From JAUIIK01 sp963709995 (GTDB lineage: Bacteria; Chloroflexota; Chloroflexia; Thermomicrobiales; CFX8): DNA of 64,000 nucleotides. Position numbers and translations under genes: made by a program. Location of the stretch: assembly GCA_963709995.1 (NCBI GenBank), contig CAVPYN010000017.1, positions 124,001 through 188,000 of the forward strand, read 5' to 3'. A model generated the notes under the pieces. The model was not told the origin of the DNA. It worked only from the letters and a program-made list of their open reading frames with translations, and did not search any database. Positions 8,680-17,021 of this stretch are shown piece by piece. Position 1 is the stretch's first letter, and each line of letters begins with the position of its first letter.

Positions 8680-11600
8680 CCGAGCTTCAACGGTCGGTCG
8701 CGCTTGTACTGAAGCGCTGTCCGCCCATTGATATTGAGCACCCTATGATAGGGGCTCCCGCCAGCGGCGGCCATCAAGTCGAGCATGGCGCGATTGGCGA
8801 GCAGGTGCGCCCGCGCCACCCGTGCTAGATGTTCGCCCGTGGCCGTTTCGTCATTAACCTCGGTCACCCAGGACAGCACCGTCGTCCTTGGGTAGCGGAC
8901 GTTGAAACCGCGGCCCTCCGCGTCGACCGGGCTTGCTGACATATGCCACAGCATATCCTTGTGGACATCGCCGGGAAAACTATCAGGATCGCGTGATTGT
9001 CCCCAGAACCGGTAACTCTCGCCTATCGAACGGTTCAGGTCGCCGATATCGGAGTCTCGAACCACGTCAGACACTGCCTCCCGCAACGCTAGCGCTGCCG
9101 CGATATGGTCCGGAAAATCGGGATCATCGACGTATCTGACGATGCCATACATCAACGCCTGGGGAATCCAGTACGAAACACTGAAGCGTGGAGGAGAGCC
9201 AAACCCGGCAAATGGTTGCACCCATTCATGCGACGGCACGCCATGGTTGTCGACGATCACATCCGGCAACCAGCGGCGCCAGATAGCGGGCCGTGCCCGT
9301 GCCTCTCCCCATTGCGCTTGTCGGTTGTGAAAATCTTCCCCGAACTCGTGACCGAGCGCATTGTATCGGGCAGGGTGATGCTTCCAGGTGGCGGCGCCGG
9401 AAGCCGCGCTCAACCGCGCGTGGAGCGCTGCTCCATCAGCGTTTTCATAGGGCAGGATCACGACGTTGAGCGCCTTCCGGAGTCCTTCCCATTCCGGGTC
9501 TGTCGCCCAGAGGTGAGCAAGTCGCAGGGCGGCATTTGTGCTCGAAATTTCGTTCGCATGGTGACGGGCGACGATCAGCGCGGTCGGTTTCAATTGCGAG
9601 AGCTTCGACGGCGACCATACCCGCCCCCTGAGCTCCTCGCGCAGCGCCAACCCGATGATGTCGCGGCCCTGGTAGCTATGATCTTCAACCCAGGCGAAAA
9701 CAACATCCTGGGAAGCCAGAGTTGCGCTCAAGGATGCAACGGCATCGCCGTGCAGGTTCACATCCATCGGCGGCGGCTCGCCAGCAGCATCTTTAGCACG
9801 AAGCATCCTGGGAAGGGGCAGGTGGGTGAGGATCTCGACGTCGTCGGTGCGGAGCAGGGCCGGTATCGCGGTGGCTGGCCCCTCAATCGACCTCAGCGCG
9901 CCACACGTCAGGTTCGATAGCGCCCCGTCATCCTCAACGTCGATGACCGGGACGATATCATGATCGGCCATCCGAAGTTCGGTAATGGATAGGTCCGGTG
10001 ACGGCAACCCGCGAGGCAATGGAGAGCGCAATCGGACGACGGCATGGGGCGCAATCCCCGGCGCAACATGGACAATTGGAATCACCGGGCCGGGCGCGGT
10101 CGTCCTCTCTCCGGATTCATCCTGACCAACGACTTCGATCGTGTCCAATGTGTTGAAGTAGATGTCTTCATGTAGCGCTTCGGCGGCCGAGTCGTTTTCC
10201 TCGCGCACTCCAAGCCGGCTATTCGGCGAGCTAAGCCAGACTTCCGCCTCCAGCGCCCCAAAGAACGGCTGCCGGTCAGCCGCAAAACCACCGTCTTCAC
10301 GAATGTCTTGCAGCACACGCGGTAGAACCTCTCCCTGCCAGAACCTCCAGAATCGATCCAGGTCGGTATCGATCGGTACCCGGCGCTCTAATCCATCAAC
10401 GGAGGCGATGAATCCTCCGGTTGTGACCTGTACCTGCTCGCTTCTTCCGCTATTGGGAAGGAACGGCATCGCGTAGGACAACAGGTCGCATTCCCAGGCG
10501 CCCAGCTGTGCCCCGTCGCTGTCGAACGCCCGGGCCAGGTAGACGGGACCGTCCTCGCTCGTCGATTCCGCAATCGTTATCGCATCGAGCGGGATGCCTA
10601 GCTCACGCGCCAGGATCTCGTTCCCAGGAAAGAGCTCCTGCAACCATCGGATTGACAGATCAAGATGGGGCGGTGGTCCTGCCGGAGCGAATCGTCGGTA
10701 CTCGATTTCCAGACGGGCAACATCGCGAGTGACAAGATCCGGCAAGACCACCTCGCACAGCCACGACAGTCCAGACTTGAAGGCGGAAAGCACCGTCACC
10801 GACGCGGCCTCGATCCCGCGCTCCGAAAAGTTCTGCTCGATTGAGCGCTCGATCTTCTTACGAACGGGGAGTGGCTCGCAGGCGAAGATAGTTACTTCCA
10901 CCTCATTTCCGGGCATGAGCCGGGAGATCAGATCGCGATCGAGCGCCTTCAAGATCCGATCCGTCTCGGGCTCGGCGGACCACTGGAGCTCCCACTGAAT
11001 CGACGATGGCTCATCCTCAGGCCGGCTATGCGACGCGAGAACGCGGCCTAAAACGTCGACGGAGTACCGCGCGCCAGCTGTGTCCGGAAACCCGTAGTGT
11101 GGCCAGGTCTGACTGAGAGCCTCGATCAATGCTGACAGTGAGTCAGGGTCTCCCTGAGCGGTCCAGCCATCGCCCTCCGATCTCAGCACGGCTGGCGAAT
11201 GGTTCACCCGCACCCGGAGGATCCTTCCGGCATCTCCGACCAGTGGCAGGCTGATTCCACCTGACTCCAGCCCGATTCGCGTCGCGAGATTTGCCAGGGC
11301 AACGCCAATGCAGGCCGGAAGATCTTCCGGGAGGTCAAAGCCAATCGTCGTCGAGTCGGGAAGCAGGTCGCCGTCGAGGTCAAGGAGCATTCCCTGGGGC
11401 GTGAAGATATCGAGCAGGTCCGCTGAGCGGGGCAACTCATTTTCGACTACTACACTGCTACTCTGCACAGGCAGCCCATCGAACGGCGATTCAATAGCGG
11501 CGATGTCGTCGATTGACTGGATAGAATACAAGACTTCCGAATCGACTGGATCCCGGCCAGCGTCATCAGTTCGCACAAAGAGCGGCAGGGGCAGGGCCTG

Positions 11601-11750
11601 AGATTCCAACCCTAAACAAGCCCCCAGGTCGATCAGGCGGGCCCAGAAGGTTTCACTGGGGTCCGATGGGTTCACCAGGAAACGCACGCGCGCGTCATCG
11701 TAGAAACCATCACCGTTCCGGTCGATCAGAATTTCGCTGGTGGCTGGCAT
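8676..11750 (-). CDS. Large M14-family zinc carboxypeptidase-like protein
   Basis: A 1024-residue protein. The M14 zinc site HxxE is at about residue 728 in IVARHHANEISS, and the next conserved block is DVIVDNHGVPSHEW, so the catalytic domain occupies roughly residues 690-1024. Upstream, the N-terminal region carries two similar units of about 110 residues: each starts with a DxNGDG/DLDGD acidic loop (DRNGDGFYDD; LLDLDGDLLPDS) and later has GLES followed by LPL. The acidic loops could bind Ca2+. There is no clear signal peptide, which is odd for such a peptidase. M14 members hydrolyse C-terminal residues or act as amidases; specificity here is unknown. It is convergent with the helicase-associated gene. 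Confidence 0.75.
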   Translation of the reverse strand: MPATSEILIDRNGDGFYDDARVRFLVNPSDPSETFWARLIDLGACLGLESQALPLPLFVRTDDAGRDPVDSEVLYSIQSIDDIAAIESPFDGLPVQSSSVVVENELPRSADLLDIFTPQGMLLDLDGDLLPDSTTIGFDLPEDLPACIGVALANLATRIGLESGGISLPLVGDAGRILRVRVNHSPAVLRSEGDGWTAQGDPDSLSALIEALSQTWPHYGFPDTAGARYSVDVLGRVLASHSRPEDEPSSIQWELQWSAEPETDRILKALDRDLISRLMPGNEVEVTIFACEPLPVRKKIERSIEQNFSERGIEAASVTVLSAFKSGLSWLCEVVLPDLVTRDVARLEIEYRRFAPAGPPPHLDLSIRWLQELFPGNEILARELGIPLDAITIAESTSEDGPVYLARAFDSDGAQLGAWECDLLSYAMPFLPNSGRSEQVQVTTGGFIASVDGLERRVPIDTDLDRFWRFWQGEVLPRVLQDIREDGGFAADRQPFFGALEAEVWLSSPNSRLGVREENDSAAEALHEDIYFNTLDTIEVVGQDESGERTTAPGPVIPIVHVAPGIAPHAVVRLRSPLPRGLPSPDLSITELRMADHDIVPVIDVEDDGALSNLTCGALRSIEGPATAIPALLRTDDVEILTHLPLPRMLRAKDAAGEPPPMDVNLHGDAVASLSATLASQDVVFAWVEDHSYQGRDIIGLALREELRGRVWSPSKLSQLKPTALIVARHHANEISSTNAALRLAHLWATDPEWEGLRKALNVVILPYENADGAALHARLSAASGAATWKHHPARYNALGHEFGEDFHNRQAQWGEARARPAIWRRWLPDVIVDNHGVPSHEWVQPFAGFGSPPRFSVSYWIPQALMYGIVRYVDDPDFPDHIAAALALREAVSDVVRDSDIGDLNRSIGESYRFWGQSRDPDSFPGDVHKDMLWHMSASPVDAEGRGFNVRYPRTTVLSWVTEVNDETATGEHLARVARAHLLANRAMLDLMAAAGGSPYHRVLNINGRTALQYKRDRPLKLG

Positions 11751-11832
11751 TCCGTGTCCGTTCTCTACGTGTGAGCAAGCGGTCGCATTGTAAGCTGGTC
11801 TCGTTGCAAATAGCGAGTTGCTCGCGAGCCGC

Positions 11833-11838
11833 TATAAT
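11833..11838 (+). promoter_or_regulatory. Possible -10 box for the ssDNA-annealing-like gene
   Basis: A consensus TATAAT lies 65 nt before the GTG start of the next gene, in the divergent gap after the M14 gene. No good -35 hexamer is found at 16-18 nt spacing. Confidence 0.35.
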
Positions 11839-11902
11839 TGAACCCAGGGTGAACGGACACCATTCGAGCGCGGCAGTCGCGCCAGACAACAGGGAGGCTC
11901 TC

Positions 11903-12637
11903 GTGCGTCCAACTTTCGACCCAGACGAGCATGTCCGCGACCTGGAGGATGGGCGGCCCTACCTCGACCTCAAATGGCGGCTCGTCTGGCTTCGATCCCG
12001 CGAACCCGATGCATCCATCGAGACCCAGGTCGTCCTTACCAACGAAGATGAAGTCGTCTGCCGCACCTCAATCACCCTCCGATCCGGCGCGTCGGTGACA
12101 GCCCATGGAAGCGCCCGGCGGTCCGAGAGCGCGCAAGCGGTCGAAGATGCTGAAAACCGCTCGACGATGCGCGCGCTTGCCGCTCTTGGATACGGCGCGG
12201 AGTACATCGACGACGACGATGTACAGATTTCGCCAACCCTTGAGCCTCCGGTTAATCTCATGACGGCCAGGGCGCTGCTGGATCGCGTTGAACCCGCTGG
12301 ACAGCCACCGGACCAATCGCCGGAGACGGATGAAGGCGAGACGGCGGATCAGCCGGACGATTCCTCCAATGCGACATTCGAGCACCCCGAACCCTACGAT
12401 GGCGATCCTTCGCCATCCGGCGCTTCAAACGAATCAGACCTCAGGCCCGCCCAGGCGGCAGAGGATGTTTCCTGGACCAAATTCTGGGCATGGGCGAAGC
12501 CGAGGGGATACGGGTCCGCGGCAGAACTCGGCGAGTTGCTGGATGTCGATGTCATCGCCCATACGCCAGGCGAGATTCGCCGCATGATCAAGCGCTATGA
12601 GCTAGAACATCCTCCCGGAGAAGTCCCCGGGCAGTGA
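11903..12637 (+). CDS. Rad52/ERF-like single-strand annealing domain protein (putative)
   Basis: A 244-residue protein started at GTG 11903, which has an AGGGAGG ribosome-binding site. The N-terminal domain (about residues 1-120) shows the pattern YLDLKWRLVWLRS...IETQVV...GSARRSESAQ...ENRSTMRALAALGYG, found in many Chloroflexota and phage-like proteins resembling the Rad52/ERF ssDNA-annealing fold. A low-complexity acidic linker rich in Pro, Glu and Asp follows (about 130-190), then a C-terminal segment FWAWAKPRGYGSAAEL often seen at the end of such proteins. A role in recombination is inferred from resemblance only. It lies 64 nt upstream of guaA. Confidence 0.55.
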   Translation: MRPTFDPDEHVRDLEDGRPYLDLKWRLVWLRSREPDASIETQVVLTNEDEVVCRTSITLRSGASVTAHGSARRSESAQAVEDAENRSTMRALAALGYGAEYIDDDDVQISPTLEPPVNLMTARALLDRVEPAGQPPDQSPETDEGETADQPDDSSNATFEHPEPYDGDPSPSGASNESDLRPAQAAEDVSWTKFWAWAKPRGYGSAAELGELLDVDVIAHTPGEIRRMIKRYELEHPPGEVPGQ

Positions 12638-12701
12638 GCGCCATCGACCGCGCTTCGCACCGTGAAAGCGCCGAACCATCCAGTTTCGATGAGGAGAGCC
12701 C

Positions 12702-14270
12702 ATGACGACAACCGCTAGACCCCCGACCTCGATCGACAGCGTTGTAGTGATCGACTATGGCGGCCAGACTGCCCAGCTTATCGCTCGTCGCGTCCGAGAA
12801 GCGCACGTCTACTGCGAACTAATCGCGCACAACAGCAAGGCATCCATCCTCGACGAACTCCAACCGCGAGGGATCATTCTTTCCGGAGGACCGGAGAGCG
12901 TCTACGCTCCTGGCGCGCCCGGCCTTCCCGACTGGGTGCTCCAGAGCGGGCTGCCAGTCCTGGGAATCTGCTACGGCATGCAACTCCTGGCGGAGGGCTT
13001 GGGTGGCCGGGTTGCGCCGGCGACCAAGCGTGAATACGGCCCTGCGCGGATCAGGGCACTCGACGGGCACGCGCTGTTCCGTGATCTGCCGGTCGAGATG
13101 GATGTCTGGATGAGTCACGGTGACCGGATCGAAGTCCTGCCAGCAGACTTCTCTCCTCTCGCCGCCAGCGAAAATTCGCCCCACGCCGCCATGGGCAACG
13201 CCACGATGATCGGGGTGCAGTTCCATCCCGAAGTCGTCCATACCCCCCTCGGGCGTGCAATGCTTCGCAATTTTCTCTACGACATCTGCGGTTGCACCGG
13301 AAACTGGACGCCGGAGTCCTTCATCGAATCGACCATCGAGTCGATTCGAACACAGGTGGGCGAAGATCGGGTCCTCCTTGCGCTGTCGGGCGGCGTCGAT
13401 TCCTCGGTCGTCGCCGCGCTGATACACCAGGCGATCGGCGATCAACTGACGCCGGTGTTCGTCAACAACGGCATGCTCAGGGAAGGGGAGGCGGAAACAG
13501 TCCGTGAGGTGTTTGGCCGCCACTTCCACATGAATCTCGTCTATGTCGACGCGACCGATCGCTTCCTATCCCGGCTAAGCGGGGTGACCGACCCCGAGGA
13601 GAAGCGGAAGATTATCGGTGAAGAGTTCATTCGCGTATTCGAACGCGCGGCGGTCGAGCAAACTGGAGACCGGCCATTCGCGTTCCTGGCGCAAGGCACG
13701 CTCTACCCCGACGTCATTGAATCAACGTCCGCTGAAACCGGGGTGGCGCACAAGATCAAGACACACCACAACGTCGGCGGACTGCCGGAAGACCTCGCCT
13801 TTGAGTTGATCGAGCCGCTGAGAATGCTCTTCAAAGACGAAGTGCGCGATGTCGGAACCCGGCTCGGCCTGCCGGACGAGATCGTCCACCGGCAACCATT
13901 TCCGGGGCCTGGACTCGCGGTGCGATGCCTTGGCGAAATCACCCCGGAAAAGCTGACGATGCTGCGGCGCGCCGATGCTATCGTGCGCGAGGAGATTGAA
14001 GCGGCCGGCCTTGCAAGCTCTATCTGGCAGTATTTTGCGGTGCTTCTGCCGGTGCGATCAACCGGCGTGATGGGCGACGGCCGTACTTATGGCCGCGCAT
14101 GTGCGATCCGGGCGATCACCAGTGAAGACGCGATGACGGCCGACTGGGCGCGGCTGCCACATGAATTGCTAGCACGGATGTCCACCCGAATCATCAACGA
14201 GGTTGACGGCATTAACCGGGTCGTCTACGACATTTCATCCAAACCGCCATCGACGATCGAGTGGGAATAG
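12702..14270 (+). CDS. guaA: GMP synthase (glutamine-hydrolysing)
   Basis: Converts XMP to GMP with glutamine and ATP. 522 residues, normal length. The class I amidotransferase domain shows VIDYGGQTAQLIAR, the nucleophile Cys90 in GICYGMQLL, and the His/Glu pair in VQFHPEVVHT. The ATP pyrophosphatase domain has the P-loop LSGGVDSSV. The dimerisation domain ends with the family signature IDGINRVVYDISSKPPSTIEWE in shortened form (ending PSTIEWE). Start ATG 12702 follows GAGGAGA. Confidence 0.97.
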   Translation: MTTTARPPTSIDSVVVIDYGGQTAQLIARRVREAHVYCELIAHNSKASILDELQPRGIILSGGPESVYAPGAPGLPDWVLQSGLPVLGICYGMQLLAEGLGGRVAPATKREYGPARIRALDGHALFRDLPVEMDVWMSHGDRIEVLPADFSPLAASENSPHAAMGNATMIGVQFHPEVVHTPLGRAMLRNFLYDICGCTGNWTPESFIESTIESIRTQVGEDRVLLALSGGVDSSVVAALIHQAIGDQLTPVFVNNGMLREGEAETVREVFGRHFHMNLVYVDATDRFLSRLSGVTDPEEKRKIIGEEFIRVFERAAVEQTGDRPFAFLAQGTLYPDVIESTSAETGVAHKIKTHHNVGGLPEDLAFELIEPLRMLFKDEVRDVGTRLGLPDEIVHRQPFPGPGLAVRCLGEITPEKLTMLRRADAIVREEIEAAGLASSIWQYFAVLLPVRSTGVMGDGRTYGRACAIRAITSEDAMTADWARLPHELLARMSTRIINEVDGINRVVYDISSKPPSTIEWE

Positions 14271-14301
14271 ATCTTACCGGACTTTGAGCGCGCAACTCCG
14301 G

Positions 14302-15783
14302 TTACCCACCCACTTGCAACGTCGAGACGGAGCCATTTGAAATGTCGATCACCCGGATCGCGTGGTTGTTGGTGTCCGCGACGTAGAGCTTTCCACGCGA
14401 GACTGACAGGCCGTCTGGTTCAAAGAACGCCGCGTCCGCCCCTGCACCGTCCGCAAAAGCAGGGCGTCCGCTTCCGGCGACAGTGGCAACGATGCGCTGG
14501 TCGAGGTCGATGTATTTGATCTTGTTATTGTAGGTGTCGGACAGGTAGATCAGGCCGCACTCCGCATCATAAGCGACGCCGGTGCTGTGTTGCAGCAAGG
14601 CGCCCTCCAGGGGCCCATCGTCGTCACCCCAATCAAAGAGATCCTTGCCAACCAGAGTGACGACATCGTCCCCCATCGTTGAACCAGCCACTCGAATCGC
14701 ACTCGTCTCGGCATCTGCGAATAGTAGACCGCTGCGAAATCGGTCGATGCCACTCGGCTGCGCCAGCCAGGCGCGGGGAACCGTGTCGTCTCGTTTGCCT
14801 TCATGACCAGTGCCCGCAAACCGGCGGATATTATCACTCCCGATCTGGTGCATCCAGATCTGATGATTCCCGGCCATTGAAATGAATAGCCTGCCGTCGT
14901 CGACTGTCAAATCCCAGGGCGACCGCAGAGGCGTGTCTCGAACCGAACCTCCCGATCCATAGGAACGGGCGATTTCACCTGTGCCCGCAACCGTCGAAAC
15001 GTCGCCGGTTGCCAGATCAATTGATCGGATCGCATGATTCTCCGTGTCCGCAACGTAGATCACGCCCTCGCAAACATCAAGACCGTGCGGCGAATGGAAC
15101 GCCGCGCTGCTCGCCGAACCGTCCCGGAAATCCGGTTTACCACTGCCAACGACCTGAAGTGTGTCCCCGTCCAGATCCGATATGATCACGCGATGATGGC
15201 CGGTATCCGCGATATAGATCCGATCCCCGGTTACCTGAACCGCCACCGGATACGCCAGGTACGTCGGTGTCGCAGGTGGAGCGACGAGCAGATCGAAAGG
15301 GGCTTCTGAAAGATCGCCTGCGCTGGCGGACTCCTCGATCATCTGCCCGACGGCCGCTTCCATCGCATCGGGATCGAACTCACCCTCGTGCTTGCCAATG
15401 ACCCGGCCATCGGGTCCGACGAACATCAACGTTGGCCATGCGCGGACAGCGTATTCGTTCCAGATGCGCATCTCGCGATCGTTTACGACCGGGTGGTTGA
15501 GGCCAAGCCGGCCAACCGCGGCCCGCAGATGCTCATCTCGTCTCTCGGTTGTGTATTTCGCGCTATGGACGCCGATCACGACCAACTGGTCGTGAAATTT
15601 CGCTTCAAGGTCCCGCAACTGCGGGATTACATGCAAACAGTTGATTCAGCCGTATGTCCAGAAATCGAGAATCACCAGCTTGCCACGCAGGTCGGCGAGG
15701 GTAATCGGACGTGAAGTGTTCAACCAGGTAAGGTCCAGCGGAAACTCGGGGGCGCGGACGGAGCCGGGGTACATACTTGCCAA
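14302..15783 (-). CDS. Thioredoxin-like/NHL-repeat protein, candidate selenoprotein with in-frame TGA
   Basis: A thioredoxin-like domain (about residues 1-150) is followed by a six-bladed NHL-type beta-propeller (for example YIADTGHHRVI, YVADTENHAIR, YLSDTYNNKIK, YVADTNNHAIR), the architecture of the NHLRC2-like family. In the family the redox site reads DFWTYGCINC. Here codon 46 (15646-15648) is TGA in place of the first Cys, giving DFWTYG-U-INCLHVIPQL, with the same frame open on both sides. A hairpin fitting the bacterial SECIS rules follows (see 15611-15626). The start is TTG 15783, preceded by GAGGAGG; ATG 15774 is an alternative. A gene caller would start wrongly at about 15636. It lies 35 nt after the 100-aa gene, in a cluster with ffh and a sulfurtransferase. 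If TGA is not read as Sec, the gene is a pseudogene. Targets are unknown; a thiol/selenol redox role is inferred. Confidence 0.8.
15611..15626 (-). promoter_or_regulatory. Candidate bacterial SECIS hairpin
   Basis: On the mRNA strand TCCCGC-AGTT-GCGGGA forms a perfect 6-bp stem with tetraloop AGUU. The loop begins 25 nt after the in-frame TGA. Bacterial SECIS elements bind SelB and are described as a stem-loop 16-37 nt after the UGA with a G among the first two loop bases. Here G is the second loop base, so position and loop both fit. Confidence 0.65.
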
Positions 15784-15818
15784 CTCAGCCTCCTCAACCA
15801 ACCGAACTGCTAATCGAA

Positions 15819-16121
15819 CTACGCTTTCGCCGGCGCATCTACTCCGGCGTCGATCATGACCTCGTAACGTCGCCGGTGACGGATGCTGTAATCGCGTAGA
15901 AAACGCGCGGTGTCAATCGCCTTCACCTGGGCGGGCTCTGGGTTGGGCCGATCCGCGTAGTGGAGCTTCACCGGCAGGATGCGTCCGAGTCGCCCCTCGA
16001 TCACCGCGGCGGCCAGGAGGTCGAGATCCCGCTCTCCTGGCACGTCGATGCAGGTGAAATCAGCCGGAGAGATGCCGGGATCGCCATGCGTCCAGATGTA
16101 GAGAAGATCCTCGACGCTCAC
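15819..16121 (-). CDS. 100-residue hypothetical protein
   Basis: It starts at a GTG that overlaps the sulfurtransferase stop (GTGA), so translation is probably coupled. The protein has no signal peptide or membrane segment. It contains ADFTCIDVPGERDLDLLAAA near the N-terminus, with a single Cys, and a basic stretch SIRHRRRYEV near the C-terminus. I do not recognise the family. Its place between a rhodanese-type sulfurtransferase and the candidate selenoprotein hints at sulfur or redox metabolism, but that is inference from context only. Confidence 0.7.
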   Translation of the reverse strand: MSVEDLLYIWTHGDPGISPADFTCIDVPGERDLDLLAAAVIEGRLGRILPVKLHYADRPNPEPAQVKAIDTARFLRDYSIRHRRRYEVMIDAGVDAPAKA

Positions 16122-16981
16122 GCGGTACCCAGGGGCTCTCCTGTTTCCACCGGCAAGTCATCCCGATTGCCCCACTCGGCCCAGGACCCATCGTAGACGC
16201 GCACATCATCCCAGCCTGCGATCATCAAGGCGATTGCGGCGTGAGCGGCCCGAACTCCTCCCTGGCAGTAGGTGATAACCGGCGCGCCTTCCGGAATGCC
16301 AAGCTCTCGGGCGCGCGCATGCAACTCCTCATGCGATTTGAATCTCCGGTCGCCATCCCAATCAAGATTGTCATTCCATAATCCCCAGACAACGCCCGGG
16401 ATGCGCCCGCCTCTCGCGGCTCGCGCTTCCTCGCCAGTAAGTTCAGTCCACCGGCGCACATCGAGCACGACAGATGACTCATCCCGTGCCGCCGCCAGCG
16501 TGCGTGCAGCGTCCGCAACCAGATCCGGACGGAAGTCCTCCTGGCTCATCGTGAACGTTGACGCAGCGGCCAAATCAGGCATGTCGCTCGTTACAGGCCG
16601 TCCTTCCTGCTGCCAGGCAGTCCAGCCACCGTCGAGGATGCGCACCTGGTCTCCGTGGCCGTAGCGGGCAAGGACAAGCCAGAGCCGGGCGGCAAAATGT
16701 CCACCTTCATGGTCATATCCCACGATCAAGGTGTCGTTGCCAATCCCGAGTCGTTCCATGGTCATCGCGACTTTGCCGGGGGGCGCAATCATCCCATCAA
16801 CCTCGTGGTCCAGATCGGTCAGATCTTTCGACCAATCGAGGTAGCGCGCTCCGGGAATGTGGGACGACAGGAAGTCTTCACGGGCATCGCGATCAAAAGC
16901 AAAGCGACAGTCCACGATAACGACGTTGCCGTCATCAAGGTGGGTTGCCAGCCACTCGGTAGACACCAGGAATTCCTGCAT
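16118..16981 (-). CDS. sseA: Rhodanese-type sulfurtransferase
   Basis: A 287-residue two-domain rhodanese of the thiosulfate/3-mercaptopyruvate sulfurtransferase group. The N-terminal domain contains the typical VIVDCRF...DHIPGA-like block (here SSHIPGARYLDW). The C-terminal domain has the active-site loop TYCQGGVRA with the persulfide-carrying Cys, then a family-like ending VYDGSWAEWG. ATG 16981 (MQEFLVSTEW) has GAGGTG upstream; a longer reading extends into ffh and is unlikely. It lies 40 nt after ffh and overlaps the next gene by 4 nt. Which sulfur donor is used cannot be decided. Confidence 0.9.
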   Translation of the reverse strand: MQEFLVSTEWLATHLDDGNVVIVDCRFAFDRDAREDFLSSHIPGARYLDWSKDLTDLDHEVDGMIAPPGKVAMTMERLGIGNDTLIVGYDHEGGHFAARLWLVLARYGHGDQVRILDGGWTAWQQEGRPVTSDMPDLAAASTFTMSQEDFRPDLVADAARTLAAARDESSVVLDVRRWTELTGEEARAARGGRIPGVVWGLWNDNLDWDGDRRFKSHEELHARARELGIPEGAPVITYCQGGVRAAHAAIALMIAGWDDVRVYDGSWAEWGNRDDLPVETGEPLGTA

Positions 16982-17021
16982 ATGGTTCACCTCTTCACGG
17001 CTATGGTTCTCGCGCAGGCTA

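Noticed and set aside
15646..15648. In-frame TGA read as simple pseudogene or frameshift
   Set aside because: The frame is identical on both sides, no other lesion is seen in the gene, the codon is exactly the redox Cys and a fitting hairpin follows; Sec is the better explanation, pending proof.
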